Shown: positions 35,004 through 42,509 of the stretch, in pieces | Layout: every line of letters begins with the position of its first letter | Numbering within the stretch: position 1 is the first letter of the stretch | Assembly: GCF_002005465.1 (NCBI RefSeq) | Contig: NZ_CP014691.1 | Span: 620,001 to 684,000, forward strand | From: Neoasaia chiangmaiensis | GTDB taxonomy: Bacteria > Pseudomonadota > Alphaproteobacteria > Acetobacterales > Acetobacteraceae | Direction: 5' to 3' | Length of the DNA: 64,000 bases | Notes under the pieces: generated by a model | Database searches by the model: none | Told to the model about the DNA's origin: nothing | What the model saw: only the letters and a program-made list of their open reading frames with translations | Position numbers and translations under genes: made by a program

Positions 35004-36023
35004 TCAAAACTTCACAGACAGCTTGAGCGAACCGTAGTTGAACAGCCCGGAACGGGACGTCTTGAATTCTGCGGTCTGCCAGTTCTGGCTGTACGACAGC
35101 CGAACGCCATGCCACATCACCGCCAGGCCGGCATGAATTTCGCCGACATCCCACGTCTTGCTGACGTGGGGCGAGTTGTTTCGCAACGTGTTGCCCTGAA
35201 GCGTCGCATCATAGGCAACGGCCTGCCCCTCGACGCCGCCATAGAAATACCAGTCGAACGGCTGGACGGGCGTGAACGCGTCCGTCCCATCCAGGCCGGG
35301 TCCAACTGTCGCGTTACCAAAATCGCTCTTCAGCCCCTGTCCGATGCGAATCGTGCCCGCGACATCGCCATAGGTACGATAATCGCCCGCCGCGCCGGAC
35401 ACGGCAGGCAGTACATCCATACCGAACCCATGGAAATTGACGATCGGAAGACGCCAGATACGCCCGGCCTGAACCTGAAAGACCGGCTGGTTGCCAATCT
35501 GATGAGCCCAGCCCTTGTTGGGCGTATCGCTGATGAGATTGTGAAAGCCGTTCTGCACCTGACGACCGAGGCCACCCGGACCCAGGACACCGAACTGAAT
35601 ACCCGCAACGCTGCGTGACAGATCGGTATCGTTGATGAAATTGACCGTCCCGAGCAGAACACCCGCATAAGGGTGATCGCCGGCAGGCGGATTCACCGCC
35701 TGTGTCGCATGCGGCGTGAAGATGGACTGCTGCACATCGAGACTGACACGTTGCACGCCCTGCCCCAGAAGGAACTGGTTAAGATCGTGAAACGGCTTGG
35801 GGAGATTATCCGTCCCCGATGTCCAGCCAACACGCAAGCCGGACGTATAATATTGGTCGGACGTGCCTTTCAGGGTCGAGACCGCATCGTTCTCACCCTG
35901 CACGGTCCATGTCCCATAGGGGTCCTGCAACGGCGTGGCATTTGCCGAACCGGCAGCGACTCCGGCCAACGCCACGAAAGACAACGGGCAAACCGTCCGA
36001 CGCCACACTTCCTCGAACCGCAA
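35004..36023 (-). CDS. LpxR-like lipid A deacylase family (DUF2219) outer-membrane protein
   Basis: Probable outer-membrane beta-barrel of the DUF2219/LpxR family, whose members remove the 3'-acyloxyacyl chain of lipid A. After a signal peptide (core C-P-L-S-F-V-A-L-A-G-V-A-A-G, cleavage near A-N-A) the mature protein has G-E-N-D-A-V-S with the family Asn-Asp pair, S-D-Q-Y-Y-T-S-G-L-R-V-G-W, H-P-Y-A-G, G-V-L-G-P-G-G-L-G and Q-N-G-F-H-N-L-I with the family His. The last residues S-L-K-L-S-V-K-F end in Phe, as in outer-membrane proteins. The TTG at 36023 is preferred because GGGGGAG lies seven bases upstream; a GTG at 36071 would extend it to 355 residues. Enzyme activity is inferred from family only. 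Confidence 0.82.
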   Translation of the reverse strand: MRFEEVWRRTVCPLSFVALAGVAAGSANATPLQDPYGTWTVQGENDAVSTLKGTSDQYYTSGLRVGWTSGTDNLPKPFHDLNQFLLGQGVQRVSLDVQQSIFTPHATQAVNPPAGDHPYAGVLLGTVNFINDTDLSRSVAGIQFGVLGPGGLGRQVQNGFHNLISDTPNKGWAHQIGNQPVFQVQAGRIWRLPIVNFHGFGMDVLPAVSGAAGDYRTYGDVAGTIRIGQGLKSDFGNATVGPGLDGTDAFTPVQPFDWYFYGGVEGQAVAYDATLQGNTLRNNSPHVSKTWDVGEIHAGLAVMWHGVRLSYSQNWQTAEFKTSRSGLFNYGSLKLSVKF

Positions 36024-36355
36024 TGCCCATCTCCCCCATGACTTTGCAATGTCCGCTCGTGTGTATGTCACGGCCAGACAAAAAACAACGCTCGCGAAGC
36101 GGACTTTTCGACGGTTGAAAAGGGTTTGATGTCGAGGTGGCGCGTACAGGACACATCAAATCGTCATCTTTCATCGGCCGAAAACGCGTTTTCATGTGGC
36201 AGCGCCGAGAATAAGCATGTTAAAGTCGCTGAGAAATCGAGCGAGGTCTGCTGTCCCGTTTTTAAAGCGAGCCGGTTCTCTCCTTGTCGTTTCGACTTAT
36301 GCCACGTGCGGTCTCTGGAAAAAGTGACCGCCTTATACATCTCGGGATCAGACCG
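36024..36355. other. 332-base divergent region between lpxR-like gene and cold-shock gene
   Basis: Contains no convincing gene; a 77-codon open frame (36126-36359) has no coding character and overlaps the next gene. Notable items are a 14-base palindrome GAAAACGCGTTTTC at 36180-36193, an 8-bp inverted repeat TTTGATGT/ACATCAAA at 36125-36132 and 36153-36160, and a weak -10-like TTAAAG near 36219. It probably holds divergent promoters and a long 5' leader for the cold-shock gene. Confidence 0.5.
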
Positions 36356-37039
36356 TTGAGAAGCAATAGAACCGACCGCAGCCCACGTTCCCCGCGCCGC
36401 GGCGGATTTGACGATGATTTCATGTCGCCGCCGTCGCCCTCTTACGGCGACCGTGGCGGTGCGCCGTTCCGTCGTCCGAGCGGTGGCCCGCAGGTCATCG
36501 CATCAGGACCTGAAATCAACGCCAGCGTTAAATGGTTCAACAGCGAAAAGGGCTTCGGCTTCGTCGAACTCTCTGACGGATCTGGCGACGTTTTCCTGCA
36601 TGCCAACGCACTCTCCAGCGCTGGCCATGATAGCGTAAACCCGGGCGCCACCCTCAACGTGCGCATCGGTCAGGGTCCGAAGGGTCGTCAGGTCGCGGAA
36701 GTCCTTTCCGTCGACGAAAGCACCGCGGAAGCGCCTCGTCCCCGTAGTGCCGGCTTTAACGCAGCACCTCGCAGCCCGGGTGGCTTCGGTGGCCCCCGCC
36801 AGTCGCGCCCGGCGCCGGATCTGTCGCAGGCTCAGGAACTGCGCGGCACCGTGAAGTGGTACAATGCCACCAAGGGGTTCGGCTTCATTACGCCGGAGAC
36901 CGGCGGCAAGGACATCTTCGTGCATGCGTCGGCTCTCGAGCGTTCCGGTCTGGTGTCGCTGAACGAAGGTCAGGCTGTCGACGTCAAGGTCGTACAGGGC
37001 CAGAAGGGTCCGGAAGCCGCTGGCATCAGCATTCCCTGA
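36356..37039 (+). CDS. tandem cold-shock-domain protein
   Basis: RNA/ssDNA-binding protein with two cold-shock domains: the first at about residues 60-122 (S-V-K-W-F-N-S-E-K-G-F-G-F-V, then D-V-F-L-H) and the second at about 161-226 (T-V-K-W-Y-N-A-T-K-G-F-G-F-I, then D-I-F-V-H). The RNP1 and RNP2 motifs are intact in both. An Arg/Pro/Ser/Gly-rich tail joins and precedes them. The start is taken as TTG at 36356 (M-R-S-N-R-T-D-R); it is not fixed by a strong ribosome binding site, and the open frame extends to 36284. Double-domain proteins are common in alphaproteobacteria. A canonical terminator follows. Confidence 0.9.
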   Translation: MRSNRTDRSPRSPRRGGFDDDFMSPPSPSYGDRGGAPFRRPSGGPQVIASGPEINASVKWFNSEKGFGFVELSDGSGDVFLHANALSSAGHDSVNPGATLNVRIGQGPKGRQVAEVLSVDESTAEAPRPRSAGFNAAPRSPGGFGGPRQSRPAPDLSQAQELRGTVKWYNATKGFGFITPETGGKDIFVHASALERSGLVSLNEGQAVDVKVVQGQKGPEAAGISIP

Positions 37040-37054
37040 TCGCCAGCATTTCTG

Positions 37055-37094
37055 AAAAGGGCCGGTTGAACAGATGTTCAACCGGCCCTTTTTT
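37055..37094. terminator. bidirectional Rho-independent terminator
   Basis: Perfect 14-bp arms GGGCCGGTTGAACA (37059-37072) and TGTTCAACCGGCCC (37075-37088) are flanked by AAAA on the left and TTTTTT on the right. It lies 16 bases after the cold-shock stop and 42 bases before the convergent smpB stop, so it can serve both. Confidence 0.92.
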
Positions 37095-37135
37095 ATGCGT
37101 CACCAGGACTACTGCTGCCCACCTGTAGCGCGATG

Positions 37136-37630
37136 TCAGTAATCGCGCCCCTTGCTGCGAAGCAACCGCGCCTTGTCCCTTTGCCAGTCCCGCTCGGCAA
37201 TGGCGTGTCGCTTGTCTTCCTTTTTGCGACCCTGCCCTAATCCAAGCGTAAGCTTCGCGACACCGCGAGCGTTAAAGTGAATGTCGAGCGGCACCAGAGA
37301 CGCACCCGCACGAGAAACAGCCCCGAGAAAATGAGCAATCTGTTTCTTGTGCAGCAGCAGTTTGCGCGGCGCACGTGTATCGAAGCGGGAAAGGACGCCG
37401 CCCTGATATTCCGGAATATATGAATTGAAGAGCCATATCTCGCCATCGCGCTCGCCGGCGTAGGCTTCGTTGATCGTGGCGCGACCCAGACGAAGGCTTT
37501 TAACCTCCGGACCTTTCAGGACAATTCCGGCTTCAGTGGTTTCCAGAATACTGTAATTAAAGCGTCCCTTGCGATTCTGCGCGGCAATACCGTGTGAAAT
37601 CATGCCGCTCTTGTTCTTTTTTTCTGCCAC
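37136..37630 (-). CDS. smpB: SsrA-binding protein SmpB
   Basis: Binds tmRNA and brings it to stalled ribosomes for trans-translation; tagged proteins then go to ClpXP encoded in this window. The 164-residue protein has the OB-fold start N-R-K-G-R-F-N-Y, G-P-E-V-K-S-L-R, N-S-Y-I-P-E-Y and the basic C-terminal tail with D-K-R that folds on the ribosome. Length is normal. It starts three bases after dapA on the same strand, so the two are co-transcribed. No tmRNA gene is seen nearby. Confidence 0.96.
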   Translation of the reverse strand: MAEKKNKSGMISHGIAAQNRKGRFNYSILETTEAGIVLKGPEVKSLRLGRATINEAYAGERDGEIWLFNSYIPEYQGGVLSRFDTRAPRKLLLHKKQIAHFLGAVSRAGASLVPLDIHFNARGVAKLTLGLGQGRKKEDKRHAIAERDWQRDKARLLRSKGRDY

Positions 37631-37633
37631 ACT

Positions 37634-38527
37634 CTACTCCATCAGACCCACGATCCGCAGGGCATCATCGATCACACTGCGGGACGCGACCGAAGGTTCC
37701 GTCATCGGCAACCGCACCGTTGGGCGACATAATCCAAGCCGCGACGCGGCATATTTTACCGGGATCGGGTTGGTTTCACAGAATAGTGCATCGTGCAACG
37801 GCATGAGGCGATCCTGGATCGCCATGGCCGCAGCGATATTCCCGGCCTGCCATTCAGCATGAAGCTGGGCGCAAAGTGCCGGCGCCACATTTGATGTCAC
37901 ACTGATACAGCCATTTCCGCCCGCAGCCAGAAAGGACACGATCGTGCCATCCTCGCCGGAAAGCTGGTTGAATTCCCTACCCGCCAGCAATCGCACCTGA
38001 ATCGGACGAACAAGATTGGCGGTCGCATCCTTCACGCCGACAATGTTCGGATGGCGCGCCAGCCGACCGATCGTCTCCGGCAAGACCTCCACGCCCGAAC
38101 GCCCAGGTACGTTATAGATATACAATGGCAGATCGGTCGCATCGGCTACGCTCATGTAATGCCGATACAAACCCTCCTGCCCCGGCTTGTTATAGTAGGG
38201 CGCCACCACCAGCAGTGCATCCGCGCCGACAGACTGCGCATGGCGCGCCATGCCGATCGCCTCATGCGTGCTGTTGGAACCCGCCCCGGCCATGACCCCG
38301 ACACGACCTGCCGAAGCCTCGACTGTATGAGCCACGACCAGAGCATGTTCTTCATGGCTGAGCGTCGGGCTTTCGCCCGTTGTCCCTGCCGGGATCAGGC
38401 CGGATGTGCCATTCTCGATCTGCCAGTCAATGAAACGTGTCAGAGCCGGGAGATCAAGATCGCCGTTCTCGGTCATCGGCGTCAGCAACGCGGTCAACGA
38501 TCCCTGGAAATTCTTGTCTCTCGCCAT
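37634..38527 (-). CDS. dapA: 4-hydroxy-tetrahydrodipicolinate synthase
   Basis: Condenses pyruvate with aspartate semialdehyde, the first step of lysine/diaminopimelate synthesis. The 297-residue TIM barrel has G-T-T-G-E-S-P-T (Thr pair near 45), Tyr near 134 (Y-N-V-P-G-R) and the Schiff-base lysine in V-G-V-K-D-A-T near 163. Sequence is typical of the family. It is transcribed with smpB, an arrangement common in alphaproteobacteria. Its ATG has a modest GGTGAG upstream. Confidence 0.96.
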   Translation of the reverse strand: MARDKNFQGSLTALLTPMTENGDLDLPALTRFIDWQIENGTSGLIPAGTTGESPTLSHEEHALVVAHTVEASAGRVGVMAGAGSNSTHEAIGMARHAQSVGADALLVVAPYYNKPGQEGLYRHYMSVADATDLPLYIYNVPGRSGVEVLPETIGRLARHPNIVGVKDATANLVRPIQVRLLAGREFNQLSGEDGTIVSFLAAGGNGCISVTSNVAPALCAQLHAEWQAGNIAAAMAIQDRLMPLHDALFCETNPIPVKYAASRLGLCRPTVRLPMTEPSVASRSVIDDALRIVGLME

Positions 38528-38621
38528 TGTCTCACCCGTCCCGGCCGGCGTCTTCCCCCGGCTTTGTTTTACCGCGCATCCCTTACGCAGGCCTCAGCCC
38601 GCGTCAAGTCGGCATCGCGAA

Positions 38622-39473
38622 CTAGGAATTTACGACGTGGTGAGGGCGGCTCGACGGATAAACCCCCAGAATACTCCACGCGTCACAAAGTTGCGGCAGG
38701 ATCGCCAAGGCTTGCGCCAATCCCGATTGCTGAGGATGGCCCTCGACGTCCAGCAGGAATTGCGTTGCGGCGAACGATCCCTCCAGCATGTAACTCTCCA
38801 GCCGCGTCATGTTGATTCCCGCATCGGCAAAAGCACCAAGCGCCCGATAAAGCATGCCAGGCGCATTCCGGACGCGAAAAAGAAGCGTCGTCATCATTGA
38901 CGACAAGGCCGGGTCCGGCCACGCCGCGTCCCGCGCGACGATGTAGAAACGCGTCGTGTTGTGGCCTGCATCTTCCACATTACGCCGCAAAACCGTCAGG
39001 CCATTGAGGTCCGCCGCCAGTTCCGAAGCGATCGCACCTTCCTCGATCCTGCCCCACTCGCGTATGAGTTCCGCCGCACCCGCTGTATCGAACGCCGTCA
39101 CGGGCGTGACGCCCAGTTCGGCAATCAACCGCCGCACCTGCCCCAGCGCGACCGGATGAGTATGAATACGACGGATATCGCCCAGCGCTGCGCCCGGCAG
39201 GGCAATGAGGCAATGCTCGACGCGCTGAAAATATTCGCCGACGATATGCAGCCCGGCCTCGGGCAGCAATGTGTGGATTTCCGGAACACGTCCGACAAGG
39301 GAGTTCTCACACGCCAGCATGGCGGCATCCGCCACGCCGTCATGCACGGCCTGAATGGCAGCGGGGAAACTCTCACACGGCAACGTCGTCCAGCCCGGAC
39401 GCGCTTGCCGGCAGGCCAGATCCGAGTAAGCGCCCGGGCGTCCCTGAAAGGCAATGATCGGCATGATCGGCAT
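38622..39473 (-). CDS. pheA: prephenate dehydratase
   Basis: Converts prephenate to phenylpyruvate in phenylalanine synthesis. 283 residues with the catalytic domain (F-Q-G-R-P-G-A-Y-S at the N-terminus, E-N-S-L-V-G at about residue 60, T-R-F-Y near 175) and a C-terminal ACT domain (G-M-L-Y-R-A-L-G-A-F and L-E-S-Y) for feedback by phenylalanine. It is monofunctional, with no chorismate mutase. The ATG at 39473 is the better start, since the in-frame extension to 39566 runs into kdsB; a second ATG nine bases later (39464) is also possible. It lies ten bases after kdsB and is probably co-transcribed. Confidence 0.95.
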   Translation of the reverse strand: MPIMPIIAFQGRPGAYSDLACRQARPGWTTLPCESFPAAIQAVHDGVADAAMLACENSLVGRVPEIHTLLPEAGLHIVGEYFQRVEHCLIALPGAALGDIRRIHTHPVALGQVRRLIAELGVTPVTAFDTAGAAELIREWGRIEEGAIASELAADLNGLTVLRRNVEDAGHNTTRFYIVARDAAWPDPALSSMMTTLLFRVRNAPGMLYRALGAFADAGINMTRLESYMLEGSFAATQFLLDVEGHPQQSGLAQALAILPQLCDAWSILGVYPSSRPHHVVNS

Positions 39474-39483
39474 GATCGTGTCG

Positions 39484-40212
39484 TCAGACGAAATGTGCGC
39501 GAACACGCGCAAGGTCGTCAGGCGTGTCGACGCCAAGGGGAGCCTGTTCGATCGCTGCACAGCCAATACTCATACCCGCCTCCAGCACTCTGAGTTGTTC
39601 AAGGGACTCCCGCTGCTCCAAGGGGGACGGCGACAACGCCACGAATCGACGGAGGGCCGCACGACGCCACGCATAGACACCGACGTGATGCCACAAAGGA
39701 CCAGCACCCCAAGGGATTGGCGCCCGGGAGAAATACAGCGCGCGTGCAACCCGGATATCGGCGGGAAAGGCGCAGGCCACCTTGACGATGGAATTCGCCA
39801 CCGTCTCACGCTCGTTCTCGATCGGCGCCACGAGCGTGCCGACGTCAAACGGCGTATCGTCCAGTGTTGATACCACGCGTTGCAGATCATTCGGCGCAAA
39901 AAGCGGCAGATCGCCCTGCAGGTTGACGACCCTGTCGAAGCTTTCCTCAGGATCGATGATTTCCAAAGCCGCGTGCACGCGGTCCGAACCGCTCGGCAAC
40001 AGGGGATCGGTCAAAATCGCTTTCACCCCTAGCGGCCTGACCGCCGTCGCGATCGCTTCATCCGCCGTTGCAACGACGACCGGACCGATATCCGCCGCCA
40101 GGGCCTGACGCACCACGCGCACGATCATCGGCTGACCGCCGATCTCGGCCAATGCCTTGTTCGGCAAACGTGTCGAACCAAGCCGCGACGGAATAAGGAC
40201 GATCGTGTTCAT
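39484..40212 (-). CDS. kdsB: 3-deoxy-manno-octulosonate cytidylyltransferase
   Basis: Activates Kdo to CMP-Kdo for lipopolysaccharide core synthesis. The 242-residue protein has the nucleotidyltransferase start I-P-S-R-L-G-S-T-R-L-P-N-K, L-P-S-G-S-D-R, N-L-Q-G-D-L-P, and G-V-Y-A-W-R near residue 180. Start at 40212 gives the typical length; the extension to 40314 is not conserved. It lies upstream of pheA and is divergent from hisN. Confidence 0.95.
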   Translation of the reverse strand: MNTIVLIPSRLGSTRLPNKALAEIGGQPMIVRVVRQALAADIGPVVVATADEAIATAVRPLGVKAILTDPLLPSGSDRVHAALEIIDPEESFDRVVNLQGDLPLFAPNDLQRVVSTLDDTPFDVGTLVAPIENERETVANSIVKVACAFPADIRVARALYFSRAPIPWGAGPLWHHVGVYAWRRAALRRFVALSPSPLEQRESLEQLRVLEAGMSIGCAAIEQAPLGVDTPDDLARVRAHFV

Positions 40213-40356
40213 AACGGAATAAGTCCGGGGAATGAGCCTGCAGGGCGGCAAGAAATGCCGCAGCGGCCCTGCACCGTCAATCATATCGTTGCCAAGACAA
40301 TGCGATCGGGACAATTAAACACAACATTCCCGCCCTCTCCCGGAGGATCATGTCCG

Positions 40357-41166
40357 ATGACCGTCATCCTGCCCGCCCATGCCCTGGAAACCGCCAGACT
40401 TTGCGCCGCGGCAGCCCGCGCGGCGACGCTGCCCCATTTTCGGGCCAGAACGGCCGTTGAAGACAAGTCCGATGATAGCCCGGTCACGGTCGCGGATCAG
40501 GGCGCGGAACGCGCCATGCGTGCCATCATCGCGCAGCATCATCCCGATCACGATATCCTCGGCGAGGAATACGGTGGCACTTCGACAAACCGCCGGCACT
40601 GGACCTGGGTGATCGATCCCATCGACGGCACACGCGCCTTCATCACGGGACGGCCAAGTTTCACGACATTGATTGCGCTTCTATATGATGGGCGTCCGGT
40701 ATTAGGGCTGATCGACCAGCCTGTGACGGGCGAACGATGGATCGGCATCGAGGGCCAGCGCACCACGTTCGAGGCGCGGACAATGCCGGGGGAAATCGGC
40801 ACGCGACCATGCCGCGCCCTGGACCGGGCCGAACTCTCCTGCACGTCTCCCGACATGCTGGTGCCCCCATTCGATGATCGCTTTGCATCGCTGAAGCGCA
40901 CCGTCAGGCGCACCAGCTGGGGCGGCGATGCCTATGGCTACGGTCTTCTGGCGCTCGGTCAGATCGATCTGGTGGCCGAATGCACGATGAAGCCATGGGA
41001 CTGGGCGGCGCTGGTGCCGGTCGTCACGGGTGCCGGCGGCAGCATGACGGACTGGGCGGGCGCGCCGCTCTCACTCGACGGCGACGGCACGGTGCTCGCC
41101 TGCGGAGACCCTGCCATGCACGCCGACGCCATAGCGGCGCTTTCCCCACGCGCCACGATCCGCTAG
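40357..41166 (+). CDS. hisN: histidinol-phosphatase, inositol monophosphatase family
   Basis: Removes phosphate from histidinol phosphate in histidine synthesis. The 269-residue protein has the Mg-binding motif set of the family: E-E-Y-G-G (near 67), D-P-I-D-G-T-R-A-F-I-T-G-R-P-S-F (near 86-101), and W-D-W-A-A-L (near 211). The F-I-T-G-R-P segment is typical of HisN-type phosphatases rather than general inositol phosphatases. GGAGG lies ten bases upstream of the ATG at 40357; a longer frame to 40255 is not needed. It precedes serA with a 34-base gap that holds a hairpin. Confidence 0.88.
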   Translation: MTVILPAHALETARLCAAAARAATLPHFRARTAVEDKSDDSPVTVADQGAERAMRAIIAQHHPDHDILGEEYGGTSTNRRHWTWVIDPIDGTRAFITGRPSFTTLIALLYDGRPVLGLIDQPVTGERWIGIEGQRTTFEARTMPGEIGTRPCRALDRAELSCTSPDMLVPPFDDRFASLKRTVRRTSWGGDAYGYGLLALGQIDLVAECTMKPWDWAALVPVVTGAGGSMTDWAGAPLSLDGDGTVLACGDPAMHADAIAALSPRATIR

Positions 41167-41169
41167 GAA

Positions 41170-41197
41170 ACGGCTCGCTGTCACCGACGGGAGCCGT
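41170..41197 (+). promoter_or_regulatory. hairpin that sequesters the serA ribosome binding site
   Basis: The arms ACGGCTC (41170-41176) and GAGCCGT (41191-41197) are perfect 7-base complements around a 14-base loop. The Shine-Dalgarno GGGAG (41189-41193) lies partly in the 3' arm, seven bases before the serA ATG. It could lower serA translation, or end hisN transcription, since it begins three bases after the hisN stop. Confidence 0.45.
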
Positions 41198-41200
41198 ATC

Positions 41201-42454
41201 ATGGACGCAACATTTTCCCTGCCCAAGGACAAGATCCGGATTCTTCTTCTGGAAGGCATCCATGAGAGCGCGGTTGCTCATCTCAACAGTCAGGGGTACC
41301 ACGAGGTAACCCGCCTGAAGACAGCGCTGGACGGCGATGCCCTGCGGGATGCACTTCGTGGCGTGCACATGGTCGGCATCCGTTCCCGCACGCAGCTGAC
41401 GTCCGAAATGATCGAAGCCGCCGACCGACTGATGGCGATCGGCTGCTTCTGCATTGGCACCAACCAGGTTGATCTCGACGCCGCAAGAATGGCCGGAATT
41501 CCCGTGTTCAACGCTCCTTTCAGCAACACTCGCTCCGTCGCCGAACTGGTGATGGGCGAAATCGTCATGTTGCTGCGCCGCATTCCGTCGCGCTCCGAAG
41601 AATGCCATCAGGGCGGCTGGGATAAATCGGCTGTCAATTCATGGGAGGTGCGAGGCAAGACGTTGGGCATCGTCGGCTACGGCTCGATCGGCTCACAACT
41701 TTCCGTCCTGGCCGAAGCGTTCGGCATGAGCGTGATCTATTACGATGTTCAGGACAAACTGCCGCACGGCAACGCAAAGCCCGTTGAAAGTCTGGAGGCT
41801 TTGCTGGCCCAGTCCGACATCGTCAGTCTCCACGTTCCCCAGACCGAGCAGACACGCAGCTTGATCGGGGAGAAGGAAATTCGGGCCATGAAGCCGGGCT
41901 CCATTCTCCTGAATAACGCCCGCGGCACTGTTGTCGATATCGACGCTCTCGCCGCGGCCCTGAAGGATAATCATCTGATGGGCGCTGCCATCGATGTGTT
42001 TCCGGTCGAGCCCAAAGGCGCGGGCGATCGTTTCGAAAGCCCGCTGCAAGGCCTGCCGAACGTTCTGCTGACGCCGCATATCGGCGGCTCCACGATGGAA
42101 GCGCAGGAGCGTATCGGCGTCGAGGTCGCACGTCGCCTCGTGGAATATTCCGACGTCGGCTCGACGGTCGGCGCCGTGAATTTTCCGATGGTCCAGTTGC
42201 CTGAACGCCCACGCGGCACGCGCTTCATGCACGTGCACCACAATCGCCCCGGCATCCTGCGACAGATCAACGAACTGTTCGCGCAGGAAGGGTGCAACAT
42301 CACCGGACAATTCCTCCAGACGGACGGCGATCTCGGCTATGTCGTCGTCGAAACCGATGCCGGACCGGACCTCGCGCTGGATCAACGCCTGCTGGAAAGC
42401 CTCCGTCATCTCGATGGTACCTTGCGCGCACGTCTGCTGTATCAACGAAGCTAG
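41201..42454 (+). CDS. serA: D-3-phosphoglycerate dehydrogenase
   Basis: First step of serine synthesis, oxidising 3-phosphoglycerate with NAD. The 417-residue protein has the Rossmann motif G-Y-G-S-I-G-S (about residue 160), A-R-G-T-V-V-D-I-D-A (about 240), the catalytic H-I-G-G-S near 290, and a C-terminal ACT domain beginning H-H-N-R-P-G-I-L-R-Q-I-N-E for serine feedback. The length matches the E. coli-like short form. The ATG at 41201 follows GGGAG by seven bases, inside a hairpin. comM follows after about 55 bases with its own CtrA-type box. Confidence 0.96.
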   Translation: MDATFSLPKDKIRILLLEGIHESAVAHLNSQGYHEVTRLKTALDGDALRDALRGVHMVGIRSRTQLTSEMIEAADRLMAIGCFCIGTNQVDLDAARMAGIPVFNAPFSNTRSVAELVMGEIVMLLRRIPSRSEECHQGGWDKSAVNSWEVRGKTLGIVGYGSIGSQLSVLAEAFGMSVIYYDVQDKLPHGNAKPVESLEALLAQSDIVSLHVPQTEQTRSLIGEKEIRAMKPGSILLNNARGTVVDIDALAAALKDNHLMGAAIDVFPVEPKGAGDRFESPLQGLPNVLLTPHIGGSTMEAQERIGVEVARRLVEYSDVGSTVGAVNFPMVQLPERPRGTRFMHVHHNRPGILRQINELFAQEGCNITGQFLQTDGDLGYVVVETDAGPDLALDQRLLESLRHLDGTLRARLLYQRS

Positions 42455-42469
42455 GAAAACCCAGGCTTG

Positions 42470-42485
42470 TTAACCACTCCTTAAC
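42470..42485 (+). promoter_or_regulatory. putative CtrA box upstream of comM
   Basis: TTAA-CCACTCC-TTAAC at 42470-42485 is a full TTAA-N7-TTAAC match, 24 bases before the ATG at 42510. CtrA is the alphaproteobacterial cell-cycle and motility regulator, and in Rhodobacter capsulatus it controls competence genes including comM. Binding here is inferred from the sequence match. Confidence 0.6.
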
Positions 42486-42509
42486 CCTATGCGATGGAGA
42501 CTGGGCGGC

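Noticed and set aside
36126-36359. 77-codon open frame in the lpxR/cold-shock spacer
   Set aside because: No ribosome binding site, no domain, mixed Cys/Ser/Arg composition, and it ends over the cold-shock start.
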